64,000 nucleotides of DNA from Kalmusia sp. IMI 367209 (taxonomy: Eukaryota; Ascomycota; Dothideomycetes; Pleosporales; Didymosphaeriaceae): assembly GCA_027946365.1 (NCBI GenBank), contig JAPEUQ010000002.1:2294001-2358000 (forward strand). Direction: 5' to 3'. The position numbers and the translations under genes were made by a program. The notes under the pieces are model-generated. The model saw nothing but the letters and a program-made list of their open reading frames with translations. It made no database searches and was not told the DNA's origin. Shown here in pieces: positions 12,689 to 23,899 of this stretch. The number at the start of each line of letters is the position of its first letter. Position 1 is the stretch's first letter.

Positions 12689-14850
12689 ATGGGTTCTAAA
12701 ATTAATTTTACTAAAGAGGATTTAAAAAGTCCTAATTTAGAATTACCTCCTATAACTAAATTAGCTAAGGTTTTTAGTACTAAACAATTTAAATTAGAAG
12801 TTCTACCTTATATAGATAATGAAACTAGAAAGTTTAGAGCTAGTTGTAATTTATGTGAATATAAAAAAATTAGTACTTGGCCTTTTAATACTACTAATTT
12901 ATATAGTCATTTTAAACATAAACATTTTACTTATTTAGAACCTAATTTAGATGAAAATAGTTCTAATTTAGATGATAATAGTAGTATAAATACTATTAAT
13001 AATTATTTTAGTAATTCTAGTAGTAGTAATCTTATAAGAAAAAGACCTAGTTTTATACTATTTAATAAAGAAGAATATAAAAACTACTTATTACAATTTA
13101 TTATTAATAATAATTTACCTTTTAGTTTAATAGATAGTCCTAGTTTTAAAAATTTATTAAAATATATAAAAGACGATTTGCCTACTATTAGTAGAGAAAC
13201 TATAAGAAATGAATTAACTATTTTATATAATAGAGAAACTGCTAAACTAAAGAATAAAATTAAAAGTAATAATAGTAAATTTTCTATTACATTAGATGAA
13301 TGGAAATCTAGTAATAATTTAGATTTTCTAGCTATTACTCTACATTTTTATAATAATAAATTTCAACTAGAAACTTATTTAATAGGATTTGAGGATTTAA
13401 ATAATCTAGATAGTTATAATAGTAGTAATCTTTATTCTATTTTAGAAAAGGTCTTATTAAATTATAAATTAAGTGATAAATTATTAGGAGTAACTAGAGA
13501 TAATGCTACTCTATTAATAGTACTATAGAACTTTTAAAAGATAATTTTAGATTTAAATTTAATAATAATATAGTAGATATTAAATGTTTCGCCCATATTT
13601 TAAATTTAATTAGTAATACCTTTTTAGATTATATATTTTTAATATAAATACTACTAAGAAGTTTAATACTAATATTAATAATATAATAGAAATTTACGAA
13701 ATAAGAAGAACTAATTTAAATATTAATAAAATACTAGAAGATACTAAAGCTATACCTATAACTATAAGAAATTATATAACTAAATTTAAAAATAATCACT
13801 ATCTTAAGAATAATTTTAGAACTACAGTAAAAGAAAAAAATAGTAATACTAATCATAAAGGAGTAGAAAACTTAATAAAGGATAATTTAACTAGATGGTT
13901 ATCTACTTATAATATGATAGAAAGATTTCTTTATTTTAAAGATGAAATTACTACTATTACTAATAAAGTTAATAATTTAGATAATATTAGAAAGAAAAAT
14001 ATAAATTTAGAGCCTAAAATACTAGAAAAGGATTGGGTTTATTTAGAACAAATTAGAACTATTTTAGAAATTTTTAGAAAGCCTACTATAAAGCTACAAA
14101 CTATAAATTATTCTAATAACTATTTTACTATTATTTATATTACTAAATTATATAATAGTCTAGAGTCATTCTATTTAAAAACTTATAATAATCCTTTTAT
14201 TAACGCCGGTTTAAAAGAAGCTAAAAAGAAACTTTTAGAATACTATCCTATTTTAGATAATAATATAGATAAACTAAAAGACTTATATTTAATAACTATC
14301 TTAAATCCACAATTTAAATTAGATATATTTAAAAATTTAAATTATAGTAATGAAATTATAAGTAGTATAAAAGATTATTTTATAGAAATTTATAATGAAT
14401 ATAAAGATATTTATAAAGATAATATTATAGATACTACTTTTAATAATACTACTATTAATTTAGATATAAATAATAGTAGTAGTGATGATGAATTATATAT
14501 AACTAGTAATAATATTAATACTTTAGTAATAGAAAACGAGCTAGAATTATATTTAAATGAGGCTAGAGTACCTAAAGATATTAATATAGAAGACTATTAT
14601 AATTCTAATAAAACTAGATTTCCTATAATATATAGAATAGCTAAAGACTACTTAGCTATTCTATCTACTTCTAATGCTAGTGAATCTACTTTTCTAAAGT
14701 AGGTGATATAGTTACTAAAAAAAAGAAATAGACTATTACCTAGTACTATTAAAAACTTATAATTTTAAAAGATAGAAATATAGTAGAAGATGAAGAAGAA
14801 GAGATTAACGATAATAAATTACTAAGTAAAAAAAAATAATAGATCTAGAA
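12689..14850 (+). pseudogene. hAT transposase with BED zinc finger, broken by small indels
   Basis: The first open piece (12689-13528, 279 codons) has a BED-type zinc finger near residues 52-75 (CNLC..HFKHKH) and then the N-terminal half of the hAT catalytic domain, with a TLDEWKS stretch and TRDNAT near its end. A small CT insertion near 13506 shifts the frame. Downstream, CFAHILNL is readable in another frame (about 13587-13610). The second open piece (13914-14702, 262 codons) includes the region after TRWLSTYN, an LNPQFKLDIF stretch, and the C-terminal hAT dimerisation region (STSNASES). The copy at 46400-47240 has five T where this one has four (near 14694), and seven A where this one has eight (near 14722). 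The sequence is very Asn/Lys/Ile-rich. The open pieces lack the C-to-T stop codons that riddle neighbouring elements. Confidence 0.8.
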
Positions 14851-15009
14851 ATAAAGGTAAACAAAGGGCTACTAGTAATAATACTATAATAGATTTAGAA
14901 GAAGTAGAATTAGAAAATAGAACTACTACTAGTATTACTAGTTATAGTAGTATTAGTAGTGGTAGTAACTATAGTATATAGTTTAGAAATTATCTTAAGT
15001 TTTTTTATA

Positions 15010-16047
15010 TTTTAAAGTTAACGATTCCCTAGATTATAACATGTAGTAAAATTCTACTTTTAAAAAAATTAATTATAGCTTACCTAATTAAGTACTTAAT
15101 ATAATTCTTATATAATATAAGTCGTATTAAGAACCTTATTATTTTCAATCTACTAGCGTACTTTTAGTAATCCAATTACGACTTTTAATTAATAGTTTTC
15201 GATATATTTTAGAAAGTGTCTTAAAGTAGCCTTTAGAAGATACTTACTAAAGTAGTCTTTTAATTATATTAAGTTTCTAGCTAACTAGTTATACTATTAT
15301 ACTAATTCTAATAGACTATAGCTTAATCTAAAGTATTATTTTAGATATATAAAATAGATTTATTATATTATTTATAATACTAGTTTTAGTATATACTTTT
15401 TATAAAAGTATTCTATGTCTCTTTAGAGTTATCTATAAAAGTAGTAGTTTTTAAAATTAAAATAACTTAATATCTAAATAAGTAAGTACTATAATTTAAA
15501 TTATATTTAAACTATATAAAAGTACTCTATAATATCTATATTTTAGATATTATATACTATTTTAATTACTATTTATATAGTATATTTTATTAAATCTTAT
15601 ACTACTTTACTATTTATAGTAATAGATTAACTTATATATACTATATAATACTAGTATAGCTAAAATATAAAGTAATTTTATTTATATACTAGACGTTTTA
15701 GATTATAGTATAAAAAAACTCTTTATATAATTAGATAATTAATATATTTTATTATAATAAGCTAGGTTTTTATATATATTAGCTATAACTTTTATAGTCG
15801 ATAAAGATAGTACTATAATTTAAAAATTTATAAAAAAACCTAATTATCTTAATATTTTTAGTCTTAATTACTAATTTAGTAATTTAGTAATTACTATATA
15901 ATTAAGATAATTACTAATTACTAATTACTAATTATATTTTAAAAAATTTTAATTACTAATTACTAACACTAATTATATTTTAAGATTTAGTAATTAAGTT
16001 AGTAATTATATTAATTATATAGTAATTACTAAAAATTTATAACACTA
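15010..16047 (-). repeat. Right inverted arm of hAT-1
   Basis: Reverse complement of 10171-11212 and close to the right part of the hAT at 19230-22245 (21455-22245). The final base is A rather than the G expected from CACTG, a RIP-type change. Confidence 0.8.
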
Positions 16048-17840
16048 TATAAAACTAATCTAACGAAACTATACTTTTAGAGGAATAAAAGAGGCTATAA
16101 TTAAATATATTTAAAAATATATAGACTATTAAAAAATAAGCATACTATATATACTAAGTATAGAGAAATATAAGTAATTAAGATACTAATAATACTTTAG
16201 AAAGATATCTTAATAGACTTTATAATAGGACTACCCTCGTTAAAAGACCTGTAATAGGAATAAAACATGACGCTATACTAGTTATAATAGATAGATTTAC
16301 TAAATACGTTAAGTTACTCTTATATATAACTAAGATAACCGCTAAAGAACTAGGGTTCTTACTCCTAGATTAATATATTAGACACTATAGAATACTAAAG
16401 ATAATAATTAGTAATAGAGATAAGCTATTTATATTTAACTATTAGATAACCCTAATAGTACTTATTGGAATAAAACGGAAACTGTCAATAGCATATCATC
16501 TATAAATAGATGAATAAATAGAAAGAATAAATTAAATAATAGAAATATACCTTAGAATATACTATAATAAAATAAAAAATAACTAAATCTCCTTACTATT
16601 AATAGTATAACTAGCACATAATAATAATATATTAGTAATAATAAGAATAACACCGTATTACGTAAACTATAGAACATACCTATATCTTTTCAATTGAATA
16701 ATACCAACACAAGTAAAAATAGAAAAAGTAATATAGAATATAGAAAGTATAAAATAAATATATATAGAACTATAATAAAACCTTCTCATAAAACAGCAAT
16801 AAAGCATCTCCTATATTAATAAAAAATGAAAAAAGGCACCTTAGCTAAAGAAGGGGATAAAGCATATCTACTAATAAAGAACTTAAAAACGTAAAAATAA
16901 AAATATAAGAAACTAAATTATATTAAAGTTAGACTATTTTTTATATTAGAATAAGTATTACTCATAAACTACAAACTAGAACTACTATAAGATATAAGAA
17001 TATATCTAGTATTCTATATATCACTATTAAAACCCACTAACGATAATATACTAGTTAAAATAACCTTCTATTACTAACTAGAGGAAGAAACTAAATTTAA
17101 AGTAGAAGTACTCCTTAATTATTAAAAAATTAAAAGAAATAACTAAGTTCTATAAGAATAATTAGTTAAGTAGAAAAACTACCTATATTCCGAAAATATA
17201 TGGGAACTAAAAAGAACTTTAATAAAACTATAAACCACTCCTTAATAAAGTAAAAAAGAACCTATTAAATAGAAAATTAAGAAATGGGCTCTGAAGTACT
17301 AGGATCTAAAGAAGAAGAATAAGTTAACTAGTCTAGGCTAAGGACCTAGATATTAAACTATTCTCTAACTAAATATCCTGCCTTAAGGACTCTAGTCCTT
17401 CTAGATATTTAATATCCTCTACAAACCTTATAGATTTTACTAATAACTAAGATTTATATTCTTTTAGGAATCGTCTCTACTTTATTAAACGACTCCTCTT
17501 AGTATAAGCTGCCTAAAGAGTAGCTATTATAGCTTCTTTCTTAGTAGTAGCTACTTCCTCTAATTTTTCTAGACGCTTAACCTCGTTATCTATTTAGGAA
17601 AAATTGAGAACTATTAGTTCTATAGGCTCGTATTTCATAATACTATTCTTATAATAATTCCTACACTAGACCTTTAAAGATGACATTTTACATAGCTAAC
17701 CTTTCTTAATATAATACTAATAAGTAACTATAGTAATCTAACTAATTATATTTATTTAATTTTTAATAGAATAATAATAATAGATATTTTAGGAGGATAT
17801 AAGTTATTGCATAAGGATATATACTAAAAGGAGGGGATAA
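16048..17840 (+). pseudogene. Gypsy-Y pol 3' part: integrase and C-terminal region
   Basis: On the plus strand the frame reads as a Ty3/Gypsy integrase core. An ILVIIDRFTKYVK-like stretch lies near 16270-16310. The region equivalent to YHPQTDGQTER lies near 16490-16530, where Gln codons have become TAA or TAG. A stretch around 16980-17240 resembles the C-terminal integrase and chromodomain part of fungal Gypsy elements. The 5' portion (gag, protease, RT) is absent, because the element starts abruptly at the right edge of hAT-1. A purine-rich tract (about 17826-17838) just before the LTR fits a polypurine tract. Confidence 0.7.
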
Positions 17841-18227
17841 TATTAGGATCTAGAATCTTATATAGGGATTAGCTACTTATAACGACCCTTACCCTATTAT
17901 AATTAAGTAATATTCTATAATATCCTACGCGCTAAGCTATAGGATGGCTTATGGTTAGCTGACATTACGTAACTATATTATAGGATCCCACATGTTTTAC
18001 GGTATGAGATAATATAGAACTATAGAATCTATAGGATAATATATATATATAACCTTAAGCGTGAGAACTCCTAGTTTTCGTATTCAACCTAAGTTATAAC
18101 CTTAAAATAAATTAGTAATCTATCTTTTAGATTCTCTAATCTTTTATCTACCTTCTCTAACTATACTCTTGCCTGAGAACCAACCACTAACCTCTTAGGA
18201 CTAGCTACCCCGAGTTAGGCTTTAACA
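17841..18227 (+). repeat. 3' LTR of Gypsy-Y
   Basis: It starts TATTAGGATCTAG (TG to TA by RIP) directly after the polypurine tract and ends ..GGCTTTAACA. A reverse-complement piece of the same LTR is at 1664-1841. The LTR abuts the low-coordinate end of Gypsy-Z copy B. Confidence 0.65.
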
Positions 18228-19229
18228 CCTTACTAATCCCTTACTAAGGCTAGGGCGTAGCCTTAGCCTAATATATATCCTCCTTATCTTCTCTTAAATT
18301 ATATAATATTATTCTTAAATTACTTACTATTATCCCTTCTTTTCTTTAATATTTATTTTTATAGTATTTATTACTCCTTTATACTAGTGTATAAGCTTAT
18401 TTATTATAGCGTTCATTTTTTTATCTTAGTATATTTAGTATTATCTATCTAACTAAGTCTCTTACTATTATTCTATTATACTAGTATATAAGTTTATTTA
18501 CTACAGTATTCTTTATCTTTACCTTAGTATATATAGTATTATTTATTTAATTACGTCTTTACCCTTTTTATTACTATAGTGGTGTATTATCTTATTTTAT
18601 TATAATATTTCTCTCTTTTCTTAGTTATTTATAACGTTGTCTAAGCGATTATATATCTATCTTATATATTTTTAATTTTATAGGTATGTTATAATCTGTT
18701 ACGTTATTATTATAAATAATAATTAAGTTATTATAGTACTATATTTAAGGTATTAAGGCGTCTCTCTACTTTACTAACTTTCTTCTTCTTTTTCTTATTA
18801 TACCCTTTTATATTTTCTTTAGTTCCTTACCTTCTTTAATCTATCTCTCTAACTATTTTATCTTATGTCGGTTCTATTTCTATACTATAAAGTTCTCTTT
18901 TCTATTTTATCTTTTAGCTCTTTTACTAGTTTTTACTTTCTCTAGTCCTACTTTACTTTATATTTAGACCTCTAGTGCTATAGTTTCTTCCCACCCTTTA
19001 GGTAATCTAAATAGGCTTATTAATAGTATTACTTTAGTAGGTCTTAGGGGTTATAGTAGTAGTAATAAGGATAATAATCTAAATTAGTTTAGGCGCTATA
19101 TCTATCCACTCTACTCTTATAAGTTTAATACTAATAACTCTCTAGATAAACTCTTTAATTATATTTTTATAGAAGGTGAGCCTCCGTCTAGTTCTAAGTT
19201 ATCTATAGAGTAGTATAAGGTCTCTATAG

Positions 19230-22200
19230 CAGTGTTGCAAAATTTAGTAATTAAATATTACTTAGTATTACTTAGTATTACTAAATAGTATTACTAAGCA
19301 AATACTAATTACTAATTACTAATTACTAAATTCTTAATTACTAATTACTAAAACTAACTACTAAATGAAAATTTAGTAATTATATAGTAATTACTAAATT
19401 ACTAAATTAGTAATTAAGTCTAAAAATTCTAGAATTATTAGATTTCTTTTATAATTATTATAGTATAGTACTATCTTTATCGACTATAAAGTTTATAGCT
19501 TATAATTATTAAAGTCTAGTTTAAAATAATTAAAAGAAGTTTTTAGATTATTCTATTTATCTTTTCTAAATATATTTACCAGGATTATACTTTTAATGAG
19601 TTAATATTTATTATTATTACTATATTTAGTAGAAATATTATAAATAATAGAGTAATAAGATAGATTTCTATTATAAAGTTCTAAGAGGCTAAGATTTTTA
19701 ATAAAAGTATAGTGTATAAATAGATTCTATAATAATATACTATATCTAAAATATAAAAGTTATAAAGTACTTTTATATAGTTAAAATATAATTTAAATTA
19801 TAGTACTTACCTATTTAGATATTAAGTTATTTTAATTTTAAAAACTACTACTTTTATAAATAACTCTAAGGGACGTAGAATAGTTTTATAAAAAGTATAT
19901 ACTAAAACTAGTATTATAAATAAAATAATAAATCTATTTTATATATCTAAAATAGTACTTTAGATTAAGCTATAATCTATTAGAATTAGTATAATAGTAT
20001 AACTAGTCAGCTAGAAACTTAATATAATTAAAAAGACTACTTTAGTAAGTATCTTCTAAAGGCTACTTTAAGACACTTTCTAAAATATATCGAAAACTAT
20101 TAACTAAAAGTCGTAATTCGATTACTAAACATACGCTAGTAAATAGAAAATAATAAAGTTCTTAACGCGACTTATATTATATAAGAATTATAATAATTAT
20201 CTAATTAGTCTACTATTTTCTTTTATTATTTTTATTATTTTACTGTTTTTATTATGTTAACTACTTTTCTCTATTTTCTTTTTCTTTTTACTTTTTTACT
20301 TTTTTAAAATTAATCATTCCCTAGATTGTAACGTTTAGTAAAATTTAAACTTTTTAAAAAAATTATTTTGGCTTATCTAATTGAGTAATTACTATAATTT
20401 TTATATAATATAAATTATACTAAGAACTATATTTAATATTACCTACTAGTATATTTTTACTAATTAAATTAATACTTCTAGTTAGTAGTTTTCGATTATT
20501 TTTAAAAAGTATCTTAAAGTAGTCTTTAGAAGATACGTACTTAGGATAACGTGTTTCATAAGCGAGTCGCCAACCCAAGCGAGTCGCCAACGTGATTTAT
20601 ACTAGAAAATTAAAGATCTAGAGCTTTATATCTCTAAATATAATTAATAAAAATTTCTAGAATTTTAACTAGTAGTAGCTATATATATTAGCTTTAGATT
20701 TTTTAAATTCTAACTTAGTAGCTACTATATTACGTAAGTTATATTAGCTTAAAACTATAAAGTACTAAAATCTACCTTTTCTTAGATAACTCTACTATAG
20801 TAAGATATAATAATCTAAAATTTAAACTAGTAGTAACTATATATATAAATTCTAAACTTTATAAGTTTTAACTTAGTAACTATTATATTACGTAAGCTAT
20901 ATTAGCTTAAAGCTACTAAGTACTAAAATCTACTTTTTTCTTAGATAACTCTACTATAGTAAGGTATAATAATCTAAAATTTTATATATAATATAATTCT
21001 TATATAAACTATAGTATATTAAAGTTATATATAAATTAGTAACTCTATAGAGAAGTTATTAGAAAATAAGCTAAACTCGCTTAAATTTTCTAATCCTAGT
21101 AACTACTACTTTCTTTATACTTAGCTTTTAATAATTACATAAAAGAGTATTTTATATATAAAAATATAATATTTAATTTATAAATTTATAGCTCTACTAG
21201 TACTATAGATACTAAAGAAACTAAGAATTTTTAAAAAGATTTTTAAGCTAGTATAGCTTACGTAATAAATTAGCTACTAAGTTAAAACTTATAGAATCTA
21301 GAAAATATATAGATAACTACTACTAGTTAAAATTTTAGAAATTTTTATTAATTAGATTTAGAGATATAGAGCTCTAGACTTTTGATTTTCTAGTATAAAA
21401 TCGCGTTGGCGACTCGCTTGGGTTGGCGACTCGCTTATGAAACACGTTAGTCTTTTTTAATTATATTAAGTTTCTAGCTAACTAGTTATACTATTATACT
21501 AATTCTAATAGATTATAGCTTAATCTAAAGTACTATTTTAGATATATAAAATAGATTTATTATATTATTTATAATACTAGTTTTAGTATATACTTTTTAT
21601 AAAAGTATTCTATGTCCCTTTAGAGTTATCTATAAAAGTAGTAGTTTTAAAAATTAAAATAACTTAATATCTAAATAAGTAAGTACTATAATTTAAATTA
21701 TATTTAAACTATATAAAGTACTCTATAATATCTATATTTTAGATATTATATACTATTTTAATTACTATTCATATAGTATATTTTTATTAAATCTTATACT
21801 ACTTTACTATTTATAGTAATAGATTAACTTATATATACTATATAATACTAGTATAGCTAAAATATAAAGTAATTTTATTTATATACTAGACGTTTTAGAT
21901 TATAGTATAAAAAAAAACTCTTTATATAATTAGATAACTAATATATTTTATTATAATAAGCTAGGTTTTTATATATATTAGCTATAACTTTTATAGTCAA
22001 TAAAGATAGTACTATAATTTAAAAATTTATAAAAAAACCTAATTATCTTAATATTTTTAGTCTTAATTACTAATTTAGTAATTTAGTAATTACTATATAA
22101 TTAAGATAATTACTAATTACTAATTACTAATTATATTTTAAAAATTTTAATTACTAATTACTAACACTAATTATATTTTAAGATTTAGTAATTAAGTTAG

Positions 22201-22245
22201 TAATTATCTTAATTATATAGTAATTACTATATATTTGCAACACTG
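19230..22245. mobile_element. Non-autonomous fold-back hAT (hAT-2) with perfect 8-bp target duplication
   Basis: It starts CAGTGTTGCAAAATTTAG and ends ..ATTTGCAACACTG, flanked by CTCTATAG at 19222-19229 and 22246-22253. The same site is unoccupied in Gypsy-Z copy A (6428-6435), which proves the insertion. It consists almost only of the two inverted arms of hAT-1 joined together. The transposase and the 41-bp array are missing, so it would need transposase supplied from elsewhere. Without the nested MITE (20549-21447) it is about 2.1 kb. Confidence 0.88.
20549..21447. mobile_element. Fot1/Tc1-type MITE with long inverted arms, TA target duplication
   Basis: The ends are ACGTGTTTCATAAGCGAGTC and its inverted form, with a second internal GCGAGTCGCCAAC motif in each end. 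It is flanked by TA at 20547-20548 and 21448-21449. The uninterrupted sequence (ACTTAGGATAGTCTTT, in reverse complement near 10970-10985 in hAT-1) has a single TA. Inversion extends about 200 bp inwards, and internal direct repeats lie at about 20670-20810 and 20820-20970. There is no transposase. The terminal repeats match those of the 1.8 kb Fot1-type element at 43489-45330. Confidence 0.85.
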
Positions 22246-23255
22246 CTCTATAGTTATAAAGTCTATCTTAGGTATTATATTTATAAAGTAAATCTTCTAG
22301 TAAATTTATAGAGTTATATCTAAGATTATTTAATACTTTAGTCTAGTAATAGAGTCTATTTTTAATCTAGTTACTTTACTTCTACCCTATTCTATCTTTT
22401 TTTTTTAATACTCTACGCTATCCGCTCTATCTACTAGCTATTTAATGAAGCGGCGTCATATCGCGTAGAAATTAATCTTATAAGGGATAGCTTTAAGAGG
22501 AATTTATTAATACTATATTTAGTAATCTTTATACTAAGTATATTAGTCATTTAAAGCGCGTTAAGATATTTAAGTAAGTATTTTTATTTCTGGGCTATAG
22601 TGTTATATTAATGATTCTAGTTATAAGTTATTATAGGGTAAGTTCTATAAGGCTTATTATATCTTTAAGGTTACTTATTATTATAATTTAGAAATATATA
22701 TTAATTCTTTAGAATTACATCGCGTTCTTTAATAGTGGTTAGAGTATATATATCTATTTTAATATAATAATAATATTTATATTATTAAATATAATATTAT
22801 TAATACTAATCTTTTATAATCTACTAAGGATACTTTACCTATTTTTATATCTAAGTTTTATAAGTATTTACGTTAATATAATACTTACCTTAATATAGCT
22901 TTATATAATCCCCTTTCTAGCTAAACCTAGATTCTTTCTAGATTTATATACCCCGTTCCGCCACTCCGCGCCTTCTACTAATAATTTACTTAGTGGCGTT
23001 CTAACTATATTATCTCTTACTATTATACTAGTTTAAAATTATAGCGATTAGAATTATAATATAACCTACTTTATTTAGATATTATAAGTTAAATATATAA
23101 TGTCTCCTAGTAGCTATATTATACTAATAAGAATATAAACTAGCGTATAGATAAGGTTATATATACTTAGTTATAAACTATAATTATTTTATCTAGTCTA
23201 GTAGATCACCTTAGGGTGGCGTTAGTAAATCTATAAATTAAGGGTATATTAGAGA

Positions 23256-23450
23256 TAGACTGGCAAATGGGTTAGGGTTAATCATAGATAGATTAGGGTT
23301 GAGTTAGCTATTACTAAGCATTGGGTATAGGTTAGGGTTGAGTCATATGAACCTTAGATATAGGTTAAGGTTAGATTATATAGACTCTAGGTGTAGGTTA
23401 GGGTTAGGTCATATAGACCTTAGGTATAGGTTAGATTAAGGGTTCCTATC
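23256..23450 (+). repeat. Left terminal/subterminal repeat region of T1 with TTAGGGTT-like motifs
   Basis: After the terminal TAGACTGGCAAATGGG there are about eight GGTTAGGGTT or GGTATAGGTTAGGGTT-like motifs spaced irregularly over some 190 bp. The mirror set (CCTAACCCTAACCT) is at about 29080-29235. Clustered short motifs just inside the ends are typical transposase-binding regions of hAT elements. The likeness to telomere repeats is noted but the spacing is irregular. Confidence 0.7.
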
Positions 23451-23899
23451 TAGGTTAGATTTATATAACGGTAATTTATATTAATATTTTATATAATTCT
23501 ATTACTAGAAAGTATATTTAGGGAAACGTCTATAACTTTTATAGAATACTCTACTAGCGGAAGTCAGAGATATGAATTATTTATTTATAATAGCTATTAA
23601 ACACGGTAATGTAAAGGAGGTTAAACCCTTTAATATTTACGTGGTTGGAGTATTTACTCCCTATTTATACTAGGAATATATATAATATCTTCCTACTCTA
23701 TAATCTCTTCTTATTTATAACCTCTTTCCTCTCTGTAATCTCTTCCTCCTCACTATACTACTATCTATATAATCTAAATAGATTAAAAGCTATAAAAGAT
23801 TATTTACTTTATTATAAGGTACTAGGTTATCCTCTATAATAATATATTGCTCCTTCTCTTAAAAAATTATATACTTAAAAATATGATCTACTAAATTCT

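Larger units (their letters stand above)
10171..16047 (+). mobile_element. hAT DNA transposon with about 1 kb inverted arms (hAT-1)
   Basis: It begins CAGTGTTATAAATTTTTAG and ends with its inverted form (last base changed to A). The left arm (10171 to about 11212) and right arm (about 15010 to 16047) are inverted repeats along their whole length, with subterminal AGTAATTAGTAAT motifs. The centre holds a 41-bp tandem array and two open transposase pieces on the plus strand. hAT elements normally have terminal inverted repeats of tens of bases and make 8-bp target duplications. Here the 8 bp on each side (agatatac and tataaaac) do not match, and the flanks belong to two different Gypsy elements, which points to a rearrangement. 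Confidence 0.8.

Noticed and set aside
23270..23450. Interstitial telomere or chromosome-fusion scar
   Set aside because: TTAGGG-like motifs are irregular and present in mirror orientation at both ends of one transposon with a target duplication, so they belong to T1.
23645..23839. 64-codon open frame on the plus strand
   Set aside because: It is antisense to the T1 transposase region, with no start context or domain.
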